From Bacillus sp. AFS041924 (GTDB lineage: Bacteria > Bacillota > Bacilli > Bacillales > Bacillaceae_G), in assembly GCF_002577195.1 (NCBI RefSeq), contig NZ_NULG01000125.1, positions 1 through 53,725 on the forward strand: a stretch of 53,725 bases of DNA. The letters run 5' to 3'. The stretch's first letter is position 1. Each line of letters opens with the position of its first letter. Both the position numbers and the translations under genes were made by a program. This document shows positions 46,992-53,725 of the stretch, in pieces. Below the pieces are notes generated by a model. That model was not told the DNA's origin. It saw only the letters and a program-made list of their open reading frames with translations, and did no database searches.

Positions 46992-48143
46992 TTACTTTAT
47001 TAGTGATGAAACGAATGTTCTTGTTTGATCATCAATGCTACGAATTTCTTCTAATGAAGGTTTACTTATTACATTGTGTTTTTCAAGAGCGATTTCTATT
47101 AAATTCTCAATTTGTAAGAATGATATTTTTCTCTGTAGAAAAGCAGCTACTGCTTCTTCATTTGCCGCATTTAAAACAGTCGGTAAACTACCACCTATTT
47201 TTCCAGCTTGATAAGCATAATCTAAACATTTAAATCTGTTAAAATCCATCTCTTGGAAGTGAAGTGTTCCAAATTTTATTAAATCTAATGGTTTATGATT
47301 ATGAACTGGCTTTCTCGCAGGATAGTTTAGTGCATATGCAATCGGTACTCTCATATCGGGAGTTCCTAATTGTGCCATAACACTTCCGTCTTCAAATTCA
47401 ATCATAGAGTGAATAACACTTTCTCTATGAAGGACAACATCAATTTTTTCATATGGCATATTAAACAACCAATGGGCTTCAATTACTTCTAAGCCTTTAT
47501 TCATCATTGTAGCTGAATCAATTGTAATTTTAGCACCCATTGACCAATTCGGATGATTTAACGCATCTTCAATTGTCACGTCCATTAATTGATCTCTTGT
47601 TTTATCTCTAAAACTACCACCGGAAGCTGTGATGATTAATTTATGTATTTCATTAGGATTCTCACCATTTAAACATTGAAAGATTGCTGAATGCTCACTA
47701 TCAACTGGTAAAATTGAGACACCGTATTTTTCTGCTTCAGCCATTACAATATGACCTGCTGTTACTAATGTCTCTTTATTCGCTAGTGCGATTGTTTTTC
47801 CATTTTGTATTGCTTTCATAGTAGGTACTAAACCTACACTACCAACAACGGCATTCACAAGTATTGTACTGTCTTCATGAACTGCGACCTCAATTAATCC
47901 TTCTTCACCATATAAAATTTTAGTTTTTGAAGGAATCCCTAAGCTCATTAGCTTATCCGCTTCTACTTTCCCTGCAACTGAAACTAGTTTTGGTTTAAAT
48001 TCTAAAATGATCTTATACAATTCATTAATATTTCTCCCAGCAGAACACGCGACTAATTCAAAATCATTTGATTGATTTCTAATTATATCAAGTGTTTGTA
48101 TACCGATTGAACCAGTTGCTCCGAGTAAGCTGATTTTCTTCAT
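46992..48143 (-). CDS. dxr: 1-deoxy-D-xylulose-5-phosphate reductoisomerase
   Basis: This 383-residue enzyme of the MEP isoprenoid pathway makes MEP from DXP. The NADPH motif [16 protein letters not shown] starts at residue 5, the metal-binding motif is [11 protein letters not shown] near 148-158, and SGGSFR, HPNWSMG and [13 protein letters not shown] complete the active site. The frame is open to 48167, but AGGAG upstream of the ATG at 48141-48143 and the family length (383) fix the start. It feeds the undecaprenyl synthesis done by UppS, encoded two genes upstream. Confidence 0.96.
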   Translation of the reverse strand: MKKISLLGATGSIGIQTLDIIRNQSNDFELVACSAGRNINELYKIILEFKPKLVSVAGKVEADKLMSLGIPSKTKILYGEEGLIEVAVHEDSTILVNAVVGSVGLVPTMKAIQNGKTIALANKETLVTAGHIVMAEAEKYGVSILPVDSEHSAIFQCLNGENPNEIHKLIITASGGSFRDKTRDQLMDVTIEDALNHPNWSMGAKITIDSATMMNKGLEVIEAHWLFNMPYEKIDVVLHRESVIHSMIEFEDGSVMAQLGTPDMRVPIAYALNYPARKPVHNHKPLDLIKFGTLHFQEMDFNRFKCLDYAYQAGKIGGSLPTVLNAANEEAVAAFLQRKISFLQIENLIEIALEKHNVISKPSLEEIRSIDDQTRTFVSSLIK

Positions 48144-48176
48144 TTTCTTATGTCTCCTTAAATACAAAACCTAATA

Positions 48177-48965
48177 CTATATTGTAAAAAGTAAATAGAC
48201 GATTGGTAACGTGAAAATGATACTATCAAACCTGTCCAAAATCCCACCATGTCCAGGAAGTAAGTTTCCTGAGTCCTTTACACCGTAGAATCTTTTATAT
48301 GCAGATTGAACAAGATCACCTAATTGACCAAAAATCGATACAAGAACAGCTACTAGTACTAAATATAGTATTGAATGATTTAAAGTTAACATAATCGATA
48401 AAATTACTGCAACAACAATAGCACAAATAATTCCACCTATTGAACCTTCAATCGTTTTATTTGGACTAATATCTGGCCAAAGTTTTGTTTTACCAGTTGC
48501 TTTACCAATAAAATATGCTCCTGAATCAGTTGCCCATATGACGAATAATGGGAAGAAGAAATATGAAATACCCATATTTCTCATTTCATACATATAATGA
48601 AAACCGAATCCTACATATAAACTACTTAGTACTACAAAAGAAGCATCTTCAAAAGTAAATGTATTCTTAGTAATTACCGTATATGATAAAAGAAATAGGA
48701 TTAACACAATCGAAATTTCAGTTTTACCAATTTCGATTGGAAAAATCTTATTAGCCAAATCATTTGGAGTTATTGCTACCCAAGTTAAAATTAATCCGAG
48801 TACGGTTTGCGCACTAAAATAATTAAACTTTTTCATTTTAATTAATTCAAAATAACCGATACTACCCAGTGCAAATACAAGTAATCCAAACGGCCATTTA
48901 CCATATATTACTAATCCTAAAAATAATGCACCAGCTATAACTCCTGTTATAATACGCTGTTTCAA
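48177..48965 (-). CDS. cdsA: Phosphatidate cytidylyltransferase
   Basis: This 262-residue membrane enzyme with about eight spans makes CDP-diacylglycerol from phosphatidic acid and CTP. The C-terminal signature is complete: [39 protein letters not shown] (~205-243). [20 protein letters not shown] is the middle motif. It lies between uppS (17 bases away) and dxr. Confidence 0.96.
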   Translation of the reverse strand: MKQRIITGVIAGALFLGLVIYGKWPFGLLVFALGSIGYFELIKMKKFNYFSAQTVLGLILTWVAITPNDLANKIFPIEIGKTEISIVLILFLLSYTVITKNTFTFEDASFVVLSSLYVGFGFHYMYEMRNMGISYFFFPLFVIWATDSGAYFIGKATGKTKLWPDISPNKTIEGSIGGIICAIVVAVILSIMLTLNHSILYLVLVAVLVSIFGQLGDLVQSAYKRFYGVKDSGNLLPGHGGILDRFDSIIFTLPIVYLLFTI

Positions 48966-48982
48966 ATTCGTTCACCGCTTTC

Positions 48983-49762
48983 TTAAATACCACCATATCT
49001 TCTTGCACGATTTTGATATTCCTTCACCGCTTCAACTAAACTTTCTTCAGTGAAATCGGGCCATAATACATCTGTAAAATATAGTTCAGAATAAGCAATT
49101 TGCCAAAGCATAAAATTACTAATCCTCAATTCTCCACTTGTTCTAATTAATAAATCTGGATCTTTAACGTCACTTGTCATTAAGTAACGTTTAAACAATT
49201 CTTCATTAATTTCTTCTTTATTTAGTTTATTATCCGATACATCTGAAGAAATCTTTTTAACTGCCGATATGATTTCATCTCTGGATCCATAATTTAGTGC
49301 AAAGTTCAAAATCATACCTGTATTGTTTTTTGTTTCTTCTACAGCTTTTAATACTGCTTCTGTTGTATAGCTTGGTAATTGCTCTTTATTCCCCGTTAAT
49401 CTTACCTGTACATTTTCTTCAATTAATTCTGGCAAAAACGTACCTAGAAATTCTTGTGGCAACTTCATTAAAAATTCTACTTCAGTTCTTGGTCTTTTCC
49501 AATTTTCAGTTGAAAATGCATAGAGAGTCAAAGTCTTTACACCTATATTATTAGCAGCTCTTGCAATTTTTCGAACTACTTTCATTCCCTCATAGTGACC
49601 TTTTACTCTTGGTAAATTCCTTTTTTGTGCCCATCTACCATTACCATCCATTATAATTGCAACATGCTCAGGAATTACTCCATCGACCCCATTTAATTGC
49701 GAAATTGGAGGTACATTTTTCTCTACTTTATTTCTTTTAAAAAAAGAAATTAATTTAAACAT
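48983..49762 (-). CDS. uppS: Undecaprenyl diphosphate synthase
   Basis: This 259-residue cis-prenyltransferase makes the C55 lipid carrier for cell wall synthesis. The catalytic Asp is in IMDGNGRWAQKR near residues 37-48, followed by GHYEGMKVVRKI, TLYAFSTENWKRP and the C-terminal RTSGELRISNFMLWQIAYSELYF. It is first in the uppS-cdsA-dxr-rseP unit, preceded by a terminator that separates it from frr. Confidence 0.97.
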   Translation of the reverse strand: MFKLISFFKRNKVEKNVPPISQLNGVDGVIPEHVAIIMDGNGRWAQKRNLPRVKGHYEGMKVVRKIARAANNIGVKTLTLYAFSTENWKRPRTEVEFLMKLPQEFLGTFLPELIEENVQVRLTGNKEQLPSYTTEAVLKAVEETKNNTGMILNFALNYGSRDEIISAVKKISSDVSDNKLNKEEINEELFKRYLMTSDVKDPDLLIRTSGELRISNFMLWQIAYSELYFTDVLWPDFTEESLVEAVKEYQNRARRYGGI

Positions 49763-49800
49763 CTTTAATCCTCCGTTTAAGTATATCTAATTAAAGCATT

Positions 49801-49839
49801 GAGTAAAAAAACCCCCTTAAACAGAGGGTCTTTTTACTC
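49801..49839. terminator. Terminator region between frr and uppS
   Basis: GAGTAAAAA / TTTTTACTC outer stem continuing into ACCCcCT/AGaGGGT. It lies 38 bases upstream of the uppS start, with T runs on both strands. Confidence 0.8.
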
Positions 49840-49841
49840 AA

Positions 49842-49924
49842 AGCGCTTAGTTGATTTAATTATAATGCAATAATGAGATTATGAAATACCATAAATTGAA
49901 AAATTCATTATTTTTCTAAGCGCT
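49842..49924. repeat. 9-bp inverted repeat bracketing 65 bases
   Basis: AGCGCTTAG (49842-49850) and CTAAGCGCT (49916-49924) are exact inverse copies around an AT-rich loop, between the frr stop and the terminator. They could be the ends of a small remnant element or a long stem-loop. Confidence 0.5.
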
Positions 49925-49950
49925 AGTAAGATATACCTTGCAATGCAGTA

Positions 49951-50508
49951 TTAAACTTCCATTATCTCTTTTTCTTTATCTTTTGAGATTCCATCGATTT
50001 TTTCGATATGTGAATCTGTTTGTTTTTGAATGTCTTCTACAAGACCACGTAATTCATCTTCAGTAATATCGCCATTTTTTTCTGCTTTCTTTAAATCATC
50101 ATTTGCATCACGGCGGATGTTACGAACTGCAACTTTTGCATCTTCTGCTAATTTTTTTACACTTTTAACTAAATCGCGGCGACGCTCTTCAGTTAATGGT
50201 GGGAATGTTATTCTAATTACAGTTCCATCATTTGAAGGATTTAAGCCTAAATCAGCTTTTTGAATTGCTTTATCCATATCATTAATAACAGTTTTATCAT
50301 AAGGAGTAATTAATAATAATCTTGCCTCTGGCACTGAAATATTTGCCATTTGGTTAAGTGGTGTTGGAGCACCATAGTATTCAACTAAAACTCGATCTAA
50401 AATAGCTGGATTTGCACGACCAGCACGAACAGTCGCTAATTCTCTAGAGTAAGCTGAAACAGCTTTTGTCATTTTTTCTTTTGCTAAAGAAATGATTTGA
50501 TTAGACAT
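49951..50508 (-). CDS. frr: Ribosome recycling factor
   Basis: This 185-residue, tRNA-shaped protein splits post-termination ribosomes with EF-G. Full-length family match: [40 protein letters not shown], then [33 protein letters not shown] in the three-helix body. It starts one base after the pyrH stop, with AAGGGGG upstream inside pyrH's end. Confidence 0.98.
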   Translation of the reverse strand: MSNQIISLAKEKMTKAVSAYSRELATVRAGRANPAILDRVLVEYYGAPTPLNQMANISVPEARLLLITPYDKTVINDMDKAIQKADLGLNPSNDGTVIRITFPPLTEERRRDLVKSVKKLAEDAKVAVRNIRRDANDDLKKAEKNGDITEDELRGLVEDIQKQTDSHIEKIDGISKDKEKEIMEV

Positions 50509-50509
50509 T

Positions 50510-51232
50510 TTATTTCCCCCTTACTATTGTTCCAATATTTTCGCCAAGAACGGCACGTTTAATATTACCTTCTTCCATAATTGAGAATACAATTAATGGA
50601 ATGTCATTGTCCATACATAATGAAGATGCTGTTGAATCCATTACACCTAAACCTTCTTTTAATACATCTAAGTATGTAAGTGTTTCGTATTTTACAGCAG
50701 TTTTATCGATTGATGGGTCAGCTGAGTACACTCCGTCAACATTATTTTTTGCCATTAAAATAACATCTGCTTCGATTTCAGCAGCACGTAATGCAGCAGT
50801 AGTATCAGTTGAGAAATAAGGATTTCCTGTACCAGCAGCAAAAATTACAACACGTTTTTTCTCTAAATGACGAATTGCTTTACGACGGATATATGGCTCT
50901 GCAACTTGACGCATTTCAATTGATGATTGTACACGAGATTGTACACCAAGCGTTTCAAGACTATCTTGAAGAGCTAATGAGTTCATTACAGTACCTAACA
51001 TACCCATGTAGTCTGCTGTAGCTCGGTCCATTCCCATTTCGCTTCCAGTTTTTCCGCGCCAAATATTACCAGCACCAACTACAACTGCAACTTCAACATC
51101 TAGTTCTGCAATTTCTTTAACTTGTTCAGCAATTGATTTAATAACTGCAGGATTAATTCCAAATCCTTGTCCACCTGCTAGTGCTTCTCCACTAAGTTTT
51201 AATACTACGCGATTATACTTTGCTTTACTCAT
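50510..51232 (-). CDS. pyrH: UMP kinase
   Basis: This 240-residue amino acid kinase-fold enzyme phosphorylates UMP to UDP and is normally regulated by GTP and UTP. It begins [15 protein letters not shown], with [10 protein letters not shown] and [19 protein letters not shown] as UMP-site motifs. The frame is open to 51244 through MEGI, but GGAGGG lies directly before the ATG at 51230-51232, which also gives the family length. Confidence 0.97.
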   Translation of the reverse strand: MSKAKYNRVVLKLSGEALAGGQGFGINPAVIKSIAEQVKEIAELDVEVAVVVGAGNIWRGKTGSEMGMDRATADYMGMLGTVMNSLALQDSLETLGVQSRVQSSIEMRQVAEPYIRRKAIRHLEKKRVVIFAAGTGNPYFSTDTTAALRAAEIEADVILMAKNNVDGVYSADPSIDKTAVKYETLTYLDVLKEGLGVMDSTASSLCMDNDIPLIVFSIMEEGNIKRAVLGENIGTIVRGK

Positions 51233-51274
51233 AATACCCTCCATTTACGTACACCTATGTATTTACGTTTCTTT

Positions 51275-51308
51275 AAAAAATAGGGAACACATAGTGTCCC
51301 CTATTTTT
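51275..51308. terminator. Terminator between tsf and pyrH
   Basis: AAAAATAGGG.ACAC / GTGT.CCCTATTTTT stem, 16 bases past the tsf stop, strong on both strands. Confidence 0.9.
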
Positions 51309-51324
51309 CTTCAAAGTAACTAAA

Positions 51325-52209
51325 TTAGTTACCTTTCACTTGATTCATTACTTCTTCAGCAAAGTTATCTTCACGTTTTTCTAAGCCTTCTCCAACTTCG
51401 TAGCGAACGAAAGATTTAACAGTTCCGTTAGCAGCTTTAACGAATTGACCTACTTTAACGTCTGGGTTTTTAACGAAAGATTGATCTAATAAGCAGATTT
51501 CTTCGAAGTATTTACCAATACGTCCTTCTACCATTTTAGCAACGATGTTTTCTGGTTTACCTTCGTTTAATGCTTGTTGAGTTAAAATTGCACGCTCATG
51601 CTCAACTTCTTCTTGAGAAACAGCATCACGAGAGATATATTTAGGGTTGATTGCAGCGATGTGCATAGAAACGTCTTTAGCAACATCTTCTTTAGTTGTT
51701 CCTTCAACTACTGAAAGAACACCGATACGACCGCCACTGTGTAAGTAAGCACCAAATGCATCAGCATCTGTTTTAGAAACTAGTTCAAAACGACGTAAAG
51801 AGATTTTTTCTCCGATTTTAGCAATTGAGTGGTTGATGAAAGTTTCAACAGTTTCACCATTTTCCATTGTTTGCGCTAAAGCTTCTTCAACAGTTGCAGG
51901 TTTGTTTGCAACGATATGTTTAGCAAGTGTAGATCCTAATTCTTTGAAACCTTCGTTTTTCGCAACGAAATCAGTTTCAGAGTTAACTTCGATTAGTACT
52001 GCATCGTTTCCAGCTACTTCAACGAAAGTTAAACCTTCAGCAGCGATACGATCACCTTTTTTAGCAGCTTTTGCGATACCTTTTTCACGAAGGTAGTCGA
52101 TTGCTTTGTCCATGTTACCTTCAGTTTCAGTTAACGCTTTTTTGCAATCCATCATACCAGCGCCAGTTTTTTCACGTAATTCTTTTACCATTTGTGCAGT
52201 AATTGCCAT
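51325..52209 (-). CDS. tsf: Elongation factor Ts
   Basis: This 294-residue nucleotide exchange factor for EF-Tu has the UBA-like N-terminus [25 protein letters not shown], the [10 protein letters not shown] motif near residue 80, and two core subdomains with [15 protein letters not shown]. The frame is open to 52218, but GGAG sits against that first ATG; the third codon further, ATG 52207-52209, is spaced correctly and gives the usual MAITAQMV start. Confidence 0.98.
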   Translation of the reverse strand: MAITAQMVKELREKTGAGMMDCKKALTETEGNMDKAIDYLREKGIAKAAKKGDRIAAEGLTFVEVAGNDAVLIEVNSETDFVAKNEGFKELGSTLAKHIVANKPATVEEALAQTMENGETVETFINHSIAKIGEKISLRRFELVSKTDADAFGAYLHSGGRIGVLSVVEGTTKEDVAKDVSMHIAAINPKYISRDAVSQEEVEHERAILTQQALNEGKPENIVAKMVEGRIGKYFEEICLLDQSFVKNPDVKVGQFVKAANGTVKSFVRYEVGEGLEKREDNFAEEVMNQVKGN

Positions 52210-52288
52210 TTCATTCATCTCCTATATGTAAGCTTATTTTATTCAATCGTTTAATAAGGTAAACATTTTCCGATTATTTTAACCTTAA

Positions 52289-52328
52289 AAAAAGGTGATA
52301 AAAGGCTAAACCCTCTTATCACCTTTTT
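52289..52328. terminator. Terminator between rpsB and tsf
   Basis: AAAAAGGTGATAA / TTATCACCTTTTT perfect 13-bp stem with a 14-base loop, seven bases past the rpsB stop. Confidence 0.9.
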
Positions 52329-52335
52329 AGTTTCA

Positions 52336-53034
52336 TTAAGCAGTTGTTTCTTCGCCTTGTTTCGCTTCAAGAATCGCATCTGCCATTTTTGATGTAAGAA
52401 GTTTTACAGCTCTAATAGCATCGTCGTTTGCTGGGATAACGTGATCGATTTCATCTGGATCACAGTTAGTATCAACAATACCGATGATAGGAATGTTTAA
52501 CTTACGAGCTTCAGCAACAGCGATACGCTCTTTACGAGGATCAACAACGAATAATGCATCAGGAAGTTGCTTCATATCTTTGATTCCGCCTAAGAATTTT
52601 TCAAGACGTTCTAATTCTTTTTTAAGTTGAATAACTTCTTTCTTAGGTAACACTTCGAATGTGCCATCTTCTTGCATTCTTTCGATATCTTTTAAACGTT
52701 TAACACGTTTTTGGATTGTTTGGAAGTTTGTTAAAGTTCCACCTAACCAACGTTGGTTAATGAAGTACATACCTGAACGGATTGCTTCATCTTTAATAGC
52801 TTCTTGAGCTTGTTTTTTAGTACCAACGAAAAGGACGTTTCCACCTTCAGCAGCGATACCTTTCATTACGTTGTAACATTCTTCAACCTTTTTAACTGTT
52901 TTTTGTAGGTCGATGATGTAGATACCGTTACGCTCTGTGAAGATGTAACGTTTCATTTTTGGGTTCCAACGGCGAGTTTGGTGACCGAAGTGAACACCAG
53001 CTTCTAATAATTGCTTCATAGAAATTACTGACAT
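52336..53034 (-). CDS. rpsB: 30S ribosomal protein S2
   Basis: This 232-residue S2 protein begins [32 protein letters not shown], with the usual central coiled-coil ([22 protein letters not shown]) and [31 protein letters not shown] near the C-terminus. TAGGAGG lies before the ATG. It heads the rpsB-tsf pair, with a strong promoter and a 115-base leader. Confidence 0.98.
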   Translation of the reverse strand: MSVISMKQLLEAGVHFGHQTRRWNPKMKRYIFTERNGIYIIDLQKTVKKVEECYNVMKGIAAEGGNVLFVGTKKQAQEAIKDEAIRSGMYFINQRWLGGTLTNFQTIQKRVKRLKDIERMQEDGTFEVLPKKEVIQLKKELERLEKFLGGIKDMKQLPDALFVVDPRKERIAVAEARKLNIPIIGIVDTNCDPDEIDHVIPANDDAIRAVKLLTSKMADAILEAKQGEETTA

Positions 53035-53149
53035 TTTATTTCCTCCTAATGGTTCTTTTTCCTCCGCTCACGTCGTCTTCTCCTATCACTCCCATACTGG
53101 GTAGCACCAATAAGAAAATCGGCAAGCGTGTGTAATAACACCATGGACT
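53035..53149 (-). promoter_or_regulatory. Structured 5' leader of rpsB, possible ribosomal-protein leader
   Basis: About 110 transcribed bases precede rpsB. They are more GC-rich than flanking DNA and contain short complementary tracts (for example ACCCAGTATGGGAG). S2 leaders control rpsB in other bacteria, but I cannot assign this one to a known motif. Confidence 0.4.
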
Positions 53150-53178
53150 ACTATAGCATATGCATCATTAATTATCAA
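53150..53178 (-). promoter_or_regulatory. Sigma-A promoter for rpsB-tsf
   Basis: On the minus strand TTGATA (53173-53178), exactly 17 bases, then TATAGT (53150-53155), one of the best housekeeping promoters in the window. Confidence 0.85.
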
Positions 53179-53212
53179 GTGGTTATGAGTATTTATTGTC
53201 GAAGTTTCGACA

Positions 53213-53560
53213 TTTTTTACTTTTCCTACTTAATTAAATCAATTATCTTCTATAATATTATAGTCTAATTTTTTAGATCATAAACAAATCGTTCTGTTCA
53301 CTTATACGATCCGATCCGAACATTTCTACTGTATCCTTCGATTTGCTAGTCCATTAAATTTGGGCATTCGTCTAATCCGATTGAATCCCTGGATTATGTA
53401 ATAATATTATCAGTATTGGAAATTTCTGTTATTTTATTCATTCGAAAATAATCTTCTCTAAATTGATTTTTCATAAGTAGTATATAAATTTTAACTATTT
53501 TATGAATGAGCAAATTTTTTTCAATTTATAATCAAATTTTCGTAAAGGATGTCTTGTGAG
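53213..53560. other. AT-rich region upstream of rpsB, no gene seen
   Basis: No reading frame of useful length on either strand. A small palindrome at 53197-53212 (TGTCGAAGTTTCGACA), followed by TTTTTT on the plus strand, lies just before it. Confidence 0.5.
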
Positions 53561-53725
53561 GTTAATTTCCACTACAGGTTGCTCGCTTTCCATGGGGCGA
53601 GATTCTTTAGCCTCCTCGGCGAGCCTGCGGGGTCTTTAGGCTTCCCGCATTTCCCATAGGAGTCCTCGTACCTTCCATTTCAATTAGTCTCGAATTTAAC
53701 TAAAATCAACAATTAATATTAACAG
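53561..53725. repeat. Dispersed palindromic intergenic repeat, right copy
   Basis: This GC-rich block in AT-rich surroundings includes gctcgctttccatggggcga, cctcctcggcgagcctgcgg and cccgcatttcccataggagt. Left and right arms are imperfect inverse copies (CTTTCCATGGGG against the reverse complement of CCCATAGGAGT). Its 3' part matches bases 1-100 of the window. The window ends inside it. Confidence 0.8.

Noticed and set aside
53197-53212. TGTCGAAGTTTCGACA palindrome upstream of rpsB
   Set aside because: The T run follows on the plus strand, where no gene ends, and the 2-base loop is too tight for a standard terminator. A similar TTTCGACA-T run occurs after spoIIIE, but two cases are not enough to call a motif.
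1-53725. Circular molecule from matching ends
   Set aside because: End copies differ at several positions and the content is core chromosomal (rpsB, polC, infB), so this is a linear chromosomal segment.
1-53725. CRISPR arrays, tRNA, rRNA, insertion sequences
   Set aside because: No evenly spaced direct repeats with unique spacers, no recognisable tRNA or rRNA stretches, and no DDE transposase frames were seen.

Overview
The window is about 53.7 kb of a low-GC, endospore-forming Bacillaceae chromosome. Nearly all genes lie on the minus strand, and their order follows the conserved Bacillus block rpsB-tsf-pyrH-frr-uppS-cdsA-dxr-rseP-proS-polC / rimP-nusA-rnpM-ylxQ-infB-rbfA-truB-ribF / rpsO-pnp-ylxY-mlpA / dpaA-dpaB-asd-dapG-dapA / rnjB-tepA-ylzJ-spoIIIE / nup transporter-ymfF-ymfH. 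Sporulation genes (dpaAB, spoIIIE, a cotA-like laccase) confirm a spore former. The genus cannot be fixed from sequence alone.

Layout in transcription direction, from the right end leftwards: translation and envelope genes (53.0-43.8 kb: S2, EF-Ts, UMP kinase, RRF, undecaprenyl-PP synthase, CDP-DAG synthase, Dxr, RseP, ProRS); PolC (43.7-39.4 kb); the nusA-infB translation/transcription operon with ribosome maturation factors (39.1-32.0 kb); rpsO, pnp, ylxY and mlpA (31.8-26.6 kb); dipicolinate and DAP/lysine genes (26.3-18.7 kb); an accessory pocket with a plus-strand CotA-like multicopper oxidase and a pentapeptide-periodic repeat protein (18.6-15.3 kb); RNase J2, TepA, YlzJ and SpoIIIE (14.8-9.5 kb); a GntR-regulated BMP-type nucleoside ABC transporter (9.1-3.3 kb); and the YmfF/YmfH M16 pair (2.8-0.26 kb).

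The main discovery is at 22226-25029. dpaB (spoVFB, dipicolinate synthase subunit B) is split by a 2.8-kb element carrying an SprA-like large serine recombinase and two small unknown ORFs. A 9-bp core is present at both junctions. Excision between the cores joins 142 N-terminal and 57 C-terminal codons in frame to give a normal 199-residue DpaB. The element's ends form the two arms of a near-palindromic attP. It therefore looks like a very small skin/vfbin-type intervening element that must leave the mother-cell chromosome before spores can make dipicolinic acid. A sigma-K-type promoter lies upstream of dpaA, and a separate vegetative-type promoter candidate lies upstream of asd.

Other structure not explained by ordinary annotation: a decayed duplicate of the dapA 3' end plus its terminator on the far side of the laccase gene; two adjacent palindromic repeats with compensatory stem changes between rbfA and infB, where ylxP is missing; an attenuator-like hairpin in the rimP-nusA leader; and related dispersed repeats, in the same orientation, at both window ends.
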